DNA from: Diogma glabrata
Taxonomy: Eukaryota > Arthropoda > Insecta > Diptera > Cylindrotomidae
Direction: 5' to 3'
NCBI GenBank assembly: GCA_963693315.1
Contig: OY856188.1
Location: 268,207,114-268,271,113 of the forward strand
Length of the DNA stretch: 64,000 nucleotides
Shown: positions 10,716 to 20,934 of the stretch, piece by piece
Position numbering within the stretch: the stretch's first letter is position 1
Layout: every line of letters starts with the position of its first letter
Notes under the pieces: generated by a model
Told to the model about the DNA's origin: nothing
Databases searched by the model: none
Seen by the model: the letters and a program-made list of their open reading frames with translations, nothing else
Position numbers and translations under genes: made by a program

Positions 10716-10860
10716 GTGTATGAAAGTGTGAGTGTATCAGGTGCGAGTGTGTATGAAGGTGTGAGAGTATCGGGTGAGAGAGCGTATGAATGTGTAAATA
10801 AATGTGGGGTTGGACGTGGTGATCGTGGTTTGTTCACATACGGGGGTCGCCAGAGTCTAT
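10716..10860 (+). repeat. Carrier right block, first part: GT/GA-rich tract and GGTCGCCAGAGTC motif, copy 1
   Basis: 'gtgtgag' and 'gtatga' steps (10716-10795) lead into 'ggggttgg', 'gtggtgatcg' and 'gggtcgccagagtcta' (10804-10859). The same ordered block occurs at 20100-20297, at 25228-25340 (minus), at 32356-32520 (minus) and, in weaker form, at 62918-62960. An open frame that can be read through it is an accident of the repeat. Confidence 0.85.
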
Positions 10861-10862
10861 AT

Positions 10863-11539
10863 TGTAACGACTCTTCGTTGGTTCTTTTAGATTATTGAGC
10901 AAATACGACAGTAAAAGACAGATCTTTGGTTAACAGAATCTCAAACTTTATTTGTCAACAAATTACAGCAGCTTCCGTTTTTCCCTACAATAAATTACAG
11001 GGTCTCCAATTTATGTACAATAAACTTCACTGCTTTTCCACAATTTGAATCAATAATATTCGGAATCGTAAAATCTGTATTTACTATTCCACTAAGTTCA
11101 GATTCTTTCACTATTAGTACCCAGGCTCAAGTACCACCGATTATTCCTTATACTTGCGAATATTTGTAAAACACTTTTAATTGCAAAATTAAAACTGTCT
11201 TTCTGATATTTTTGTTTGCTTATTTATATCGAAAAATAAATAAATCGAAACTTCTATAATCCACTAGAAATCAATACTACGTAGTCCGTACATCTGAAAT
11301 AGGCCACACCTGTTTTCATTCATACTTGCATTTGTATTAGCGAACTCAAATTTAATTTATGCAAAATGTATTAGGTAACTCCTTTTAATTCATTAATGTA
11401 AACATTTGTATAACAAATTTAATTTACATTAATTTATGCAATACAATTTGCAATACAAGTAAAAGATTGAAAAAGGAGTTAACTTTTAATTAATGAATGA
11501 GTAAATAAAATTAACCCATTCTGGACGAAGTTTATTACA
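10863..11539 (+). mobile_element. Solo LTR, 677 bp, with ATAT target duplication
   Basis: The segment starts TGTAACGACT, ends TTATTACA and is flanked on both sides by ATAT (10859-10862 and 11540-11543). In carrier copy 2 the sequence is uninterrupted at this point, so the insertion is exact. TGT...ACA ends and a 4-bp duplication are typical of Ty3/gypsy LTRs. No internal retroelement sequence remains, which indicates LTR-LTR recombination. It is unrelated to the LTRs at 16568 and 23568 as far as I can see. Confidence 0.8.
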
Positions 11540-11543
11540 ATAT

Positions 11544-11735
11544 ATTTCACTTGCCTGTTCGTTTTATCCTTTATTATCATGTGACACGCGTACAATACTG
11601 TTATTTGTGCTGGAGCAGCAGGATTTATTTCTCGTCCCCACAGACTGAAGCTAGTTTGGGGCGTAAAAATCTCTTCTAGGTGCGCGGCCTGCTATGCCAC
11701 TTCATTGGTTTATCAATGAAGCAGCGCTTCATTAC
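11544..11735 (+). repeat. Carrier 3' terminal segment, copy 1
   Basis: Conserved blocks are 'gtgctggagcagcaggattt' (11608-11627), 'tcgtccccacagactgaagc', 'gtgcgcggcctgctatgcc' (11680-11698) and a short inverted stretch ending CTTCATTAC. The match to 20330-20498 of copy 2 is close throughout. The final 'tgaagcagcgcttca' is itself palindromic. Confidence 0.85.
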
Positions 11736-11739
11736 AAAT

Positions 11740-13560
11740 CAAGAAAGAAACCTCAGGCGTGGAAGAGAGTTGCTTCAACCACCGGAGCAGTACTTAAGAA
11801 ACGCACTAAAGCGTACACAACACCGAAGCACAACGCAGCCACCCGGCAGCCAGGTACTAGCTATGTTGGTACATTAAAAACGTGTTAGGTAGTAATTCTG
11901 GCTGAGGACTATTTTTAGACCATAAAAAAATCAGAGAATTTAGGAATAGTTGAGAGCATTGGTGGACCAGTTGGCGAAGGGCCAAATCCACAATGTTGGG
12001 CTTAGAGGTATTCAATTTAAACGAAGGTTTGTTTTGATAGTGTGTGACGACGAGTATGCATTTGAATGGCTCATGTCGTTCAATTTAATTGTGACGAGAT
12101 TTGGAGATGATAGTCGGATAATATTCGAACTCCTCACAAAAAGCATCATCTTTCAAGAAGTGGAATATTTCTGGCAATGTTAGCAGCATAAAACTGCAGG
12201 ATTAGGAATGGAAAATTTTTGTAGGTGGAATAAAGGGAAAAGCCAATTTCTAATTTTAGGGATCGACGAGGGGTAGAAAGAAACCATTTTGGTAGCAGAG
12301 AATATTCTCAACTAACGCTTTGGCAAGGTTGTTGTGGATTGGCTTTAGAAGACCACGGCAGCAACTAGCGGTTGGTTTCACAAGGGAATCATCTCCGATT
12401 TCACCCCCTCCTTAGGTTTCATCTAGAAGCATAATTACATCCTCTCCGGTAGAGAAATTGTTACGGAAGATTCCAAAGAATGTACAAGCCTATGAGAAGG
12501 TTAAAAAATTATTGGAACAAAGTCATAGCCATGACCACAGTGTTGATCAGTACATTCACTATGAAAAATGGGGCTCACGCCGATATAAGAACTCTGTCTT
12601 GAAAAAATGGAATACTAGTGCAAACTCACATAGAGTGTCTATTATCATAAAGAAAAACATTACGGACTACGCCTTTCAAATTTCCTCACCAGAGTCCTTG
12701 TGTGCTACAAATCACTATATTTTTCGGGAATATTCACCGCGAGATAGTTGTAGCATCAACCTCCTTTGCAGGAGACGGGTCCAACCTTAGAGCTATTATG
12801 TTTGAACTAGACAGAACAAAAGAGGAAGTGCTCTCGGTTTGGTACCCACAGAACACAAAATGGAACTTATTTGATAGGGAACCCTAAAGAAATTTTCCAG
12901 CTAGTAGAAGCTAGAGGGACATTTAAACATTAAAACGCGCCGGAACAATCTCCAGTGAAGGTGAATCTGGCAATAAAAAAGGCGTGCGATGCCAACTGCC
13001 CAGTTACTCATATAACACATATAAAAGAGGAGAATAACGCATTGGATAAAGAAGTTGTCTGCAAAAATAAGAACAGAACTACGGAGCCTCTTCAACTAAG
13101 CAAAACCATCTGGAAACTGGCCTAACAACGCTACAGTGCTTACCACCTATCATTAGGAAGTCAGTCGAACTAAAAGAAGTTGCTTCAGAATCATCTGTGG
13201 TAATATCTCTGCAAATTCTATAGCGGTTAGCTGCATAGAGCAATTGCGACGTACAGTCTGAGTAACAATGTAATCAAATAGGAAGCGAATGGTTCAAAAA
13301 CCAAAGAAGAAAAGCAAATGCTTTCAATAGGTTCTATGGAGACTTACCCTAGAATATTTCAAGCCGAAATATGTGCAATCGAAAGATGCGAAGTCTTTGG
13401 CTTGAGAAAAACTAGCAGAACCAGAGGATGGCTATCTTGTCGGACAGTTACGAGCTTAAGACAGTCTAAGGAGTTAATTGGGTTCTTCAATTTCCAAGTC
13501 TGAGCTAGGAAGAACAAACCAGCTTAATATTATTGGGGTGGAGGAGAGAGATGAATGAAG
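11740..13560 (+). pseudogene. Decayed LINE with gag-like ORF1, endonuclease and RNase H remnants
   Basis: Short open pieces in shifting frames line up with a non-LTR element that carries RNase H (I, LOA or Jockey type). 11930-12180 has an ORF1-like stretch (GLRGIQFKRRFVLIVCDDEY). 12720-12780 has an endonuclease-like piece (YSPREIVVAS after joining frames by eye, then FAGDG). 12955-13080 resembles the endonuclease-RT linker (KKACDANCPVTHI). 13318-13450 has the RNase H-type stretch YPRIFQAEICAIERC. The RT core is not visible and many stops and shifts are present. The relic starts directly after carrier copy 1, which may have inserted into it. Confidence 0.6.
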
Positions 13561-16300
13561 AATCTGTCTTTTAAAGGAAGGGACCCCAGCCAATCTTCTC
13601 AAATATTATGGAGATTTGATCTACATGAGAAGGTATCATCTGAGTATTATCTGGAGTATTTTAATGACTAGAATGACCTTCATACTCTCAACCCGGTCGA
13701 TATAGTGTAGTTGCAATAGGAGGCTAGGTTGGAGGAGGTACTCTACCGGGTACTCACCGTAGACAGGTGGAGTGCAATAGATCATGATGGTTGCAGTATG
13801 ATAACATATCACCACCACATACTCTTCTAATCCAATCTTTCTTCAACTTTACACTGATTTTGAATATGTGATCTATAAGAGCTTAGCTTACAACGTGCCC
13901 CTTCTAACACTTATGATATCTTTAATCATTGCGTAATATTCAGAGCAGGTAATTCAAACAAAGAAAATACTACAAGGCACCTACGATTTCGTTTAGGCGA
14001 CTTAGCCTTTATTTCAGCTAAAAAACTTCGGTTTATTCTCTCTAACCCGTTAGTTTAAAGAAAAGATAACAGTAGCCTAGAGTTGGATGATGAATCTAGC
14101 TTGCCTGTTTATAGAAACACTAAAATGAAGTGTGTACCATCATCTCAAACAATTGTTTCAGAACATCCACATATATGTGTCACTTGAATTTCTAACAGTT
14201 GCCAGTTCGGTTGAAAAAATAAATTACAACTTGGGAATAAGAACGAAATTTTCACGAGGTAGTTCAAAATTATATCGATTTATTTTTTATCAAATTTGTA
14301 TTGAACATTTGGACCTAAAATGTCAATATAGGATGTTTCGAGTTTTCACAACATTGAAGCATGTAAGATTTAATTGTTAAATTTTATCGACTTGCAAATC
14401 CTACATTTAAGTATATAGGATTCAGGGCCAGAGCTAAAAATTCTATATATACCAATTCGGTATACCAATCTTTTAAATCAGAACCGTTTTATAAAAATTA
14501 TTGTGCAATACTTTTATATATGACAAAGATGTTTTACCATATCTCACGCAGCCTAGAAAAAGAGATTAATTTAGACGTATGGTCTAGGGCAATAATAACT
14601 TCATATGGATAACCTCCCAATGGCCATTAGGGAAAGGGTATGATGATAACATAAGTAGTTATAAACGGAAGCGAAAAGAAACTTATACATCACAAGAACA
14701 AAAAAACGGGTTAGTTACTTCGAGAAAAGCACTGGAATAATCTATCTGATAATAAAAATTGAAATGTGCATATAAAAATTTCTAATTAGCTGTCGGCATT
14801 TAAAATATAATAATTTTATACTGTCCTAAAAATATTTCTAACATATTCATTTTGTATGGTTTATTATGAAATTCCATTAATATCTCTTCGGTGAGGAGAT
14901 AAAAATTTATAGTTATTCAAACCTCGTTGGAAAATACGACATATAACCGATTTTTATCATAATAATTTTCCACTTTGATATTAAATTATATTTTCATGAA
15001 TTATTATTTATTATCAATGTACATTTTATTAAATTATATCATCAATTTTAATATAGAATAAAAAAATAATAAAATTATAAAAAAATAATGATTTTTCTAA
15101 TAAAATAAAAATTGAATAAGAAACGTGACGTCATCAATAATTTCTTATTTAAATAAATTTTTTTATTATGACTTTTATTATATTTTTTTTATTTCGTATA
15201 GTCATTACGATGCAAATCACGTAAAATTTTACCTGTCTTGAAAATGAAGCAAATAAGAATAAATAAACAAAAAAGAAATCGAAGGTGAATTGAATAGTTA
15301 TTGTAGCTCGTATTTCGACATTATCTGTTGACACATTATGCAATTTGAAAATCGAAATCCAAATTATTTTAGCGGAATCAGTAATGTATGAGCTTCCATG
15401 AAAAGTAGTCGTGTAACAAGAAATTTAAAGAATAGAAAGTAAGTGTCATAAGTTATTTATGCTACGGGTTTTCATCAATTCACAATAGCTTCTCGGGTTA
15501 GCCCTCGTAGCATTAAAATTTAATAAACAACAACTCTAAATTTTTTTGCTTAAAATTTTTATTTATTTTTGTTCACGTTAGCTTGAAGTTTGTAGTTGCA
15601 AATGATGAAATCAATATATGAATTTTTTCCAATTTTTTATTCCGTATTCATTCATATACGTGAGTTATCAAAAGTTTAACACGGGAACAAACAAAAACTA
15701 GAGAAAAAGTTAACGTGAAAAAAAACATATTCAAAAATTTGAAATGTAAATTGTTAAAAATTGAAGCAGGTGAATGTTATACTTGTGTGGTTTCAATCAG
15801 AAACTGTACGTTTTTATTTTGCAAAAGGCTGTGATTTTACATATTCATGGTTAGGGTGATTTTGTGACATGATGCAATGATAATTGATTTGTTATGCATT
15901 GATGCTCAAGTGAAATTAAAAACAAGCCCAACAGACACACACAAGGCAGTTATGAAAAAGAAATTGCAAAGGTGTGAGGTTAAGGAAATGAAATGTATGA
16001 TCTCTATGGTTTAATTTTAAGAACCTCCCTTACCTAAAGCTATTACCAACAACGAGTCATTTGAAATAGAAGGTTTTATAATAAATTAGTCTAAAAAGCT
16101 GGGACTCATAATAAAGAGGATCAGAGCTACATTAACTACAGGATAAAATGCAGCTTACATCGTTAAGCAAAATGGTCTGAATAAGAAAACAAGCATAATC
16201 AAATCGAATTTGATAACCAGCGTGAGAGCTGGCATGGATGCTTTTGGGCTTGTAGAAAATGACCTCAAAGTTGTCAGGAGTACATAACGCCAATTGGTCA
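13561..16300. other. Mostly unassigned AT-rich DNA with one coding-like stretch
   Basis: No gene or repeat family was recognised. One stretch at 13977-14193 (+) stays open for about 70 codons apart from a single stop, with a balanced composition (FRLGDLAFISAKKLRF; later SLELDDESSLPVYRN). Another at 16110-16290 contains NLITSVRAGMDAFGLVEND. Neither is identified. Both could be remains of transposons or captured genes. Confidence 0.4.
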
Positions 16301-16567
16301 TATGGCGAACAATTGCGTGCAAGATGTTTGGACGTGTGGTAATTGTTCTAATATAGGACTGAAGTATGTGATTGTATATAGTGACTGTCCAAATAAAGCA
16401 GTTTCTACGGAGAGCTCAACACTTCAGGCTAAAGGCAATTCAGACGCTCATATAGTTGCAGGTAGGGTCTCCAGCAGCTTAAGAAATGAAATCCAACGCA
16501 TTAAACTAAAAAATGAAAATGTAAAAACAAACAAAAACTGCAACAAAGACTGAGACTTGCTGAAACT

Positions 16568-16805
16568 TGTTGAAACCAAAAATCAAACGACACAAATAAT
16601 GATTATGAGCCTCTTATTTACTCCCGTACTTTCCCGTACGGGAAAAACAACGTAGAATGAAACATGAAGAAAAATCAATTTATTGTAGCGGGACAAATTG
16701 TTTAGAGTAAAACATAATTTTGTTAAAATAATTTTATTTGTTAAATAATCAGCTTTGTAGTTGCTTATTGACTTTCGAGTGTTCACAAGTTAAAATTATT
16801 TTAAC
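16568..16805 (+). repeat. 5' LTR of the gypsy element
   Basis: It begins TGTTGAAACCAAAAATC and shares long phrases with 23568-23800, such as 'gtttagagtaaaacataatt' and 'ttgttaaataatcag'. A leader with the gypsy-like phrase 'attggtgacc' follows at about 16886-16896. Divergence between the LTRs is clear to the eye (many substitutions and some indels), so the insertion is old. Confidence 0.8.
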
Positions 16806-17029
16806 CAAATCATTTGCTGTGAATAAAATAAAATACTGTTTGGAGGAAGTAACATTATCTGTCACAAAACTAAACAGCAATGAAATTGGTGACCAGCCGA
16901 CGACAGGATAAATTCTCCAGCTTTCAGTTTTAAAGAAAAGAAACCTTTTATTCGGAAAATTGGTACAATTTAAGTTCTCAAATATTTTCTTATAAAGGCT
17001 AAAAACTTTTAAATTTTCCCAACGATGAA

Positions 17030-17611
17030 TCCAACAATATCAATAAAGGTACAACAGTACCAATCAATGCAAACAACATTTACAGCTACAAGGACTGGAA
17101 CCGAGTGCATAACCCCAGCTGTTTTACAACAAAGTTTTGGTGATTTAAATAAAATAGCGGAAAGCTAATTACCTCAAGACACACATACCTCATCAAAGCA
17201 GTTGGGGTCGTCGTCAGAGTACCGGATTAACTGTAATCTAAGTTGATATTTTTTATATGGTTTTTGCTACAACCATATGAGATCACACCCCATCAACATT
17301 TTATAGGCGCTTGTTGTCTCTTGCTGGATCTTCTAGAGCAAATGTGAATGATGATATACTTATAACTCTTTAGATCCAACCCTGCCGAGCCCTATTCGAT
17401 CCATCGAAGTGATTCTAGAGTTTGAACCAATTGATAAAGTTCTGACACTAGCCGATAAGATTTTTGAATACAATCGTCCATTTACATAATCGATTTGTAG
17501 TTCCACCATGCCAGAAAAAGATAATTCAAAAAGTCCCATGACTCTTGAGAGCCTTGCTGCAACAATTAAATCGTTCTCGTTCAAGATTTTGAAGTACTTC
17601 ACTAAACTGTT
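17030..17611 (+). pseudogene. Gypsy gag remnant, 5' part
   Basis: Plus-strand frames show a gag-like stretch: DKVLTLADKIFEYNRPF (about 17438-17490), then PMTLESLAATIKSFSFKI (17540-17590), then LKYFTKLF. The LADKI motif followed by a coil-like 'LAATI.SF' is typical of gag in this gypsy group. The frame runs to the carrier insertion at 17611 and continues after 20498 as QKLNTFKVALTHYLKSR. The minus-strand ORF over 17360-17653 is a shadow. Confidence 0.65.
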
Positions 17612-17699
17612 GTACTGAAGCTGGTGTTCATTATTCGTAATTCTGAGTCGCATTGCTTTCCCGCACGCATTGAATGTACATTATAAGAAGCTTTCGTAG

Positions 17700-18110
17700 T
17701 TGTTTTCGCCTTTTCAACCCTAATTTCTTATATTCAGATCGTAATCGTTTATCGTAGTGGGTTCTGTTTAAAATTATCGTAAAAAAGTTGTGCAATATCA
17801 TTAATTCGTAATCGCGTTATTTCCATATATAATTTCTTTCAATCGTTTCGTACTCATATTTCTATTTATGGTTCATTTCCAGTTTTAGTACAAGTTAATA
17901 GTGTAGACTCTTTAGTGGGTACACATATTTAACGAAAGAGAATAACCGATAAACAACTTATCGTGTTTATCGATTTGTTATTGTTGACAAGCGGCGTGAT
18001 TTTAGTTATAAATACGTGGTTGAAGACACAGAATTTCTCTTTGTCGACTTTTGTCTGATAATCGAACAGCTGTTGATGTCTTTGACATTTACACATCAAG
18101 TTTTTTCTTT
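17700..18110 (+). promoter_or_regulatory. Carrier promoter block and leader, copy 2
   Basis: The sequence from 17700 to 17930 aligns with copy 3 (27640-27960, minus strand) through phrases such as 'atatcattaattcgtaatc' and 'gtagactctttagtgggt'. TATAAA lies at 18007-18012. The leader 'tgtcgacttttgtctgataa' and 'acagctgtt' match copy 3, and in weaker form copies 1 and 4. Confidence 0.65.
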
Positions 18111-18639
18111 GGGATTCCTTCTAGTCAGATTGACATATTTTTATATTTTTCCATTCGGTGTCAATCAAAAATAATTAACTTCGGGAACTTTGTAAAGGTA
18201 ATCAACCAACTATTGCTAAATTATTTAAAAGAAAAAGAAATAAACAAATTATTGAATTCAATTATTTTGAATGTTCTTGACTGTGATACAATAACGTTAA
18301 AATAAAAAGAAATATATATATGTTGTAATGTAATTAGTCATAAAAATCTATAGTATAGTTTGTTAGTTTAAATTATTAGAACAATTAAATCAATATGAAG
18401 TGTTCTTTGTGAATAAAATTAATAACTCAAATATTTCATGTTATATTTATTTTGCATGCGTTATCAATTTAAAATTATCAATTTCGAGAATTTCGTAAAG
18501 AGGCCATCCGCCATAGATTATATTTGATATATAACTAAAACTAATTTAAGTAAAATTTTACACAATAAAAATGTTGTTTTTTGTCGACAAATAAAAATAA
18601 GAACATTGATGAATACAAAGCGGCAAAGGCTATTTATTT

Positions 18640-19150
18640 TTGTTAAATCGGACCGCCATTGACGCTTAATCAAGGTAGTTTCAATTTTTTTGATGTGAAC
18701 AATAAAGAAACATTCCTAGCATACCTAAATCAAAGTGTATTGCTCACTACAACTTAGTGCTTGAATTTTTTTTTGGAAGAGCTAAAATAATACATCTTTC
18801 GTTGTGCTCAACCACAAAAAAAGAAAAATTAAAAAGGAAACTTTTGTGTGAGGTTATCATCCGGATCTTACGATTAGCCTAATATCGTGGTTTTACCGTA
18901 TTGCAATTGGGATGGAGACACTGGTATTAAAGAAAAAGGGCTACAGAAAAATTTGGAATTTGATAAATCCGGAACTGAAAACGAAGTCTGGTAGGAGATT
19001 ACAATAACAATGCGGAATGATGAACGCAAACTGCCGGGGAAGATCTGCTAATGCCAAGGGGAGTGAGTGAGACCTGGACAGACCCTGGGGTGAGTTATTC
19101 GTGCGTGCGTGAGTGTAAGTGTGAGTGCAAGTGAGGCGTGATCATGTGGA
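18640..19150 (+). promoter_or_regulatory. Carrier variable region end, donor-like site and GT-rich tract, copy 2
   Basis: A coding-like piece at about 18885-18990 (NWDGDTGIKEKG, then NLEFDKSGTENEVW) precedes 'ctggacagaccctgg' and GGTGAGT (19089-19095). 'cgtgcgtgagtgtaagtgtg' follows. The coding-like piece differs from those at the same place in copies 1, 3 and 4 and is not identified. The donor block is the most conserved part of the region. Confidence 0.5.
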
Positions 19151-19477
19151 TCGGGGAATAGTGGGCTGAACTGAATTATTATTTTACGATGCCATGTTGA
19201 TTATATGCACTGCGTTATAAATGGATCTTATAGCTCGAATACATAGTTACCGCAAATTCTCTCACGTATTAATTTGAGGAATCAAAATGGTTGTATTTCT
19301 GGGTAATAAATTTTGACAGCTGATAATAATTTACAAAAACGCTTACAGGCCTAATAACAAAATTTTTACATTAATTAAAAAAAAAATAAAGGGGAAATTA
19401 TTATAATTAAAGAGTTTTACCAACAAAATCAAGTCAAAATCAATAATTCTTTCAGTAACTATATAAAATCATAAGTG

Positions 19478-19918
19478 TAAGGGCAGCTACATCAAACCTA
19501 AGCGATCCGACAACAGTTAAATTTGGTTAGGAATTTCATGCAAAGGATATTGAAGGTGCGGCCGTTAGCCTGGAAAAATATCGTAGACGTGTTATGATTA
19601 TTGTTGGTGTTACCTCTAAATGTGGATATGCTGCGGATCACGACCAGCAATTAAATGAACTTTATGATTTATATGGAGATTCTAAAGGTTTACGCATCGT
19701 AGCGTTCTCCTACGATCCATTTAGAAATCAAGAACCTAGTACGACCGAAGAAATTCAGTGTTCCGTACGTGATCGTAAAGTTCCATAGGACTTATTGGAA
19801 AAGACCAACGTTAATGGTGACAAAACTTATTGAGGCAATTCAATGGAATTTTACTAGATTCATTAATGATGAAAATGGACAACTAGTGTCACAGCCTGCT
19901 CCAGCTACATTACCTTAA
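19478..19918 (+). pseudogene. GPx: Glutathione peroxidase fragment (cysteine type), captured and decayed
   Basis: Glutathione/thioredoxin-dependent peroxidases reduce hydroperoxides. The reading EFHAKDIEG, VSLEKYR, IIVGVTSKCGYAADH, LNELYDLYGDSKGLRIVAF, NQEPSTTEEIQ matches the insect GPx core in order. The active-site residue is Cys in VTSKCG, as usual in insects. The tetrad Gln is lost: the usual CNQF is YDPF here. After a stop at 19786-19788 and a frameshift, sequence resumes as LLEKTNVNGD and then QWNFTRFINDENGQ, which retains the tetrad Trp. The segment between them is deleted. A stop also lies before EFHA. No introns are present. It is therefore a non-functional copy, probably mRNA-derived, inside carrier copy 2 and in sense with its promoter. 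Confidence 0.85.
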
Positions 19919-20059
19919 TAATTTAGTTCATTTGACATAATATATTGCTATAAAATAGAATATGATTCATATCAACTAATTCTCATGTTGCACGATGTGT
20001 TCATATGGTGCCCAATACTATGATGACCTTTTGGGAAATCACCATTACAGTCGATTTAG

Positions 20060-20498
20060 GGCCGTATTGTTTCGATCTACATGGGTACGGATGTATGTAT
20101 GAGAGCGTGCGTGTATATAGGCGTGAGTGTATGAGGGTGTGTACGATGGCGAGTGTGTAAGCAAGCGTGAGTGTATGGGGGATTGGATGGTGTGTAGGTT
20201 TGTGAGTGAATGAAGTGCGCGAGCGTGGTATTGGGTTAAAATTAGGGGGTTGGATGGGGTGATCGCGGTTCTTTCATATATGGGGTCGCCAGAGTCTACC
20301 CAGTTCAATTGTTTCTTTTTCATTATCCGCTTATATTATCATGTGATATGCGTACTATTGTTTATTTGTGCTGGAGTAGCAGGATTTATTACTCGTCCCC
20401 ACAGATTGCAGCTAGTTTGAGGCTATAAATAAATCTCGCTAGGTACGCGGCTTGCTATGCCACTTCATTGTATCATCAATGAAGCAGCGCTTCATTAC
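20060..20498 (+). repeat. Carrier right block and 3' terminal segment, copy 2
   Basis: GT/GA-rich tract at 20085-20225, then 'ggggttggatggggtgatcg' near 20246 and 'ggggtcgccagagtcta' (20282-20298). The 3' segment follows with 'gtgctggagtagcaggattt' (20369-20388), 'cgtccccacagatt' and 'gtacgcggcttgctatgcc'. It ends in CTTCATTAC at 20498. This copy is uninterrupted and serves as the reference for the insertion in copy 1. Confidence 0.85.
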
Positions 20499-20504
20499 AC
20501 TGTT

Positions 20505-20770
20505 CCAGAAGTTGAATACGTTCAAAGTCGCTCTCACGCACTACCTAAAAAGTCGGGTTTATGCTAATATTATTATCGTTTGCGCGTGGATGCCGGGTAT
20601 TGCCATATTAAACATTCTTTCAACAGGTTCTGTATCAAACACGATACTAAAATCGCCGTTTATAAGTGACATGCATAAAAAACTGTAGTTGTTTATATAT
20701 ACTGGAGCCGATATCTCAGTAGTTTCTTCTGCTCTCTTTAAAGAACGTTTAGGATCATAGAGGACTTAGA
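20505..20770 (+). pseudogene. Gypsy gag 3' part and aspartic protease remnant
   Basis: After the carrier, the gag frame resumes and passes through a knuckle-like CKYHYRLRVDAGYC (by a frame change) into the retroviral-type protease motif YTGADISVVSSALF at about 20700-20740. The Asp of the D-T/S-G active site has become Tyr (YTGA), and there are stops on both sides. The enzyme would have cut the gag-pol polyprotein. Confidence 0.7.
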
Positions 20771-20934
20771 GGCAATAAGCGGTTACTTGATTGAAATACT
20801 TCTTTAGTGGCCAAAGTGATGGGTTCAGGTGGTTCTTCACCAACACCTCAATTATTTACCGATTATTTACCAAAAAAACCACCAAATGGAGCACTTATTT
20901 ATGCACATAAAATTTAAGCATATGGCATCATAAG

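Larger units (their letters stand above)
5243..11735 (+). mobile_element. Carrier element copy 1 (TMEM67 cassette), with three nested insertions
   Basis: The 5' end (GTTACGAAG, near 5243) and the block at 5275-5330 match the 5' ends of copies 2 and 3. The 3' end (CTTCATTAC, ending 11735) matches copy 2 almost base for base over 200 bp. In between lie the promoter block (6780-6970), the donor-like GGTGAGT (9575-9581), a GT-rich tract (9600-9690), a TMEM67 fragment (about 10060-10696), a second GT-rich tract (10716-10800) and the conserved 3' segment. Subtracting the nested mariner, LINE and solo LTR leaves about 2.97 kb, close to the 2.89 kb of uninterrupted copy 2. A target-site duplication is not clear: the 3' flank is AAATCA and the 5' flank does not match it. 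Confidence 0.75.
17612..20498 (+). mobile_element. Carrier element copy 2 (glutathione peroxidase cassette), complete, 2887 bp
   Basis: This is the reference copy. It is flanked by ACTGTT on both sides (17606-17611 and 20499-20504), and the gypsy gag reading frame is continuous if the segment is removed. The ends are GTACTGAAG and CTTCATTAC, imperfect inverted repeats that extend in diverged form for roughly 20 bases. Inside are the promoter block (TATA at 18007), a variable region, the donor-like GGTGAGT (19089-19095), a GT-rich tract, a GPx fragment, a second GT-rich tract (20060-20220) and the conserved 3' segment. Terminal repeats and a target duplication indicate a DNA-type transposon without its own transposase. 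The superfamily is undetermined: a 6-bp duplication is unusual, known for example from Polinton and Dada elements, to which nothing else here points. Confidence 0.85.

Noticed and set aside
17360..17653. Minus-strand frame of 97 codons
   Set aside because: The plus strand reads as gypsy gag and continues across the carrier insertion; the minus frame also crosses the transposon junction.
17612..20498. Carrier element as an LTR retrotransposon or Helitron
   Set aside because: No repeated LTR at the two ends, no primer-binding site or retroelement ORF, and the ends plus 6-bp duplication do not fit a Helitron, which makes no duplication.
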